Shown here piece after piece: positions 63,359 to 64,000 of a stretch of DNA of 64,000 nt (position 1 is the stretch's first letter; every line of letters starts with the position of its first letter). Under the pieces are notes generated by a model. It saw only the letters and a program-made list of their open reading frames with translations, had not been told where the DNA came from and did not search any database. The position numbers and the translations under genes are program-made. Where the stretch lies: positions 868,001 to 932,000 of the forward strand of contig OZ241330.1 in NCBI GenBank assembly GCA_965200045.1, read 5' to 3'. Source of the DNA: Bin25 sp026709415 (GTDB lineage: Bacteria > Bacteroidota > Bacteroidia > Flavobacteriales > Flavobacteriaceae).

Positions 63359-64000
63359 ATGTTGCAATTAAGACGAGTTTTATTGATGCCGTCCACTCTG
63401 CTGTTGACGTTGCTTTATTTTTCTTGTTCCTTAGGTGAAAAGAAAGGATCGGCATTTGATCAAAATGAATTGCAAAAATCCAACCTTGACAAACTCAATG
63501 AACAATTTTATTTAGGTTCTCATTTGGCCCGAGAACCAATGCCTCCTATGGCCGAGATGAAACGTGATATGGAAATTTTAAAATCCAAGGGTTTCAATCT
63601 CATCAAACTTCAGCAGTCATGGGGAGCTGATGAACAAATTGAGGGTCAATATGATTTCAGTAAATATGAGGAATTGATTGCCTACGCAAAAGAGTTAGAG
63701 ATGTATGTTTATTTTGGATTGACCATGGAGCAAGCCCCAGCTTGGTTGTATGAAAAGTATCCGGATGCCAGAATGGTTTCCAGAAGTGGATTAACCATCA
63801 TGCATGAAGCTCAAGCCCCAGTTCCAGCCGATGGCAAACCAGGCCCCAACTTTGATCACCCGGGAGTCAAATCAGCCCAAAAGAAATTCATCAAAGCTCT
63901 CGTGGAAACCCTAGGCAAATATGACAATATTTTAGTATGGAATACCTGGCAAGAAATTGGCTATTGGTCCGAACAGATTGTTGGAGAACCCATTGACTAT
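63359..64000 (+). CDS. GH42-like beta-galactosidase, cut at window end
   Basis: The ATG at 63359 begins a frame that stays open for 214 codons to the window end. A lipoprotein-like signal ends in LLYFSCS. The beginning of the TIM barrel is as in GH42: LKSKGFNLIKLQQSWGADEQ, IEGQYDFSKYEELIAYAKEL, and APAWLYEKYPDARMVSRSGL. The last part contains ILVWNTWQEIGYW, the region of the acid/base Glu. It follows the third susD and likely cleaves the imported or surface-bound galactose-containing glycan. The remainder and the second catalytic Glu are outside the window. Confidence 0.85.
   Translation, partial: MLQLRRVLLMPSTLLLTLLYFSCSLGEKKGSAFDQNELQKSNLDKLNEQFYLGSHLAREPMPPMAEMKRDMEILKSKGFNLIKLQQSWGADEQIEGQYDFSKYEELIAYAKELEMYVYFGLTMEQAPAWLYEKYPDARMVSRSGLTIMHEAQAPVPADGKPGPNFDHPGVKSAQKKFIKALVETLGKYDNILVWNTWQEIGYWSEQIVGEPIDY

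Overview
The window comes from a low-GC member of the Bacteroidota, almost certainly a (probably marine) Flavobacteriia. The evidence is three SusC/SusD pairs, the T9SS translocon SprA in the flavobacterial order maeB-ruvA-sprA-(nhaA)-gcvH-tonB, a cyoE/cox/SCO respiratory operon, an S16 protein with a long charged tail, and several promoters of the Bacteroidota type (TTG, spacer of about 17-19, then TAnnTTTG). No rRNA or tRNA gene and no CRISPR array was recognised.

Layout. 1-1914: two-subunit sodium/solute symporter on the minus strand, large subunit cut by the window edge. 2144-7952: SusC/SusD pair with its own promoter, then a DUF3078 protein. 7953-9093: gene-poor, decayed stretch with a DUF285 (BspA-like) remnant. 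9094-13521: Gfo/Idh/MocA oxidoreductase, Cys-type sulfatase and a PAP2/haloperoxidase-like protein. 13678-26287: maeB, ruvA, sprA, nhaA, gcvH and tonB. 26584-31728: haem O synthase, two cytochrome oxidase subunits III, subunit IV, a SCO-like protein, SCO, DUF420 and a small membrane protein. 31826-33846: SET protein, TesB and a secreted protein. 34066-36131: a DUF4062 plus AlbA_2/ATPase gene pair, a candidate defence module. 36551-40834: DUF1080 protein, then a His-rich metal-uptake-like locus ending in a TonB-dependent receptor. 40831-42188: rimM and rpsP.

42480-47930 is an accessory island. It holds a MNT/HEPN toxin-antitoxin-like pair whose two partners have each lost their key residues, a decayed DEDDh exonuclease, an intact 3.5-kb IS1595-family transposon and a truncated tnpB. 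The transposon (43699-47222) has perfect 25-bp terminal inverted repeats and an exact 8-bp target duplication. It carries, in the same orientation as its transposase, an EcoRI-family adenine methyltransferase, a DUF262-HNH nuclease and a 58-residue ORF. The methyltransferase is split by a frameshift exactly at a run of nine G. One base fewer restores a protein of about 328 residues, so this looks like a mobile restriction-modification cassette switched by slipped-strand mispairing. It is the most notable object in the window.

48194-52629: second SusC/SusD pair. 52956-56215: tig-clpP-clpX. 56520-64000: a small secreted protein, then a polysaccharide-utilisation locus of GH5, SusC, SusD and a GH42-like enzyme cut by the window end. 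Two more nine-G runs lie in frame inside the first susC and the third susD.
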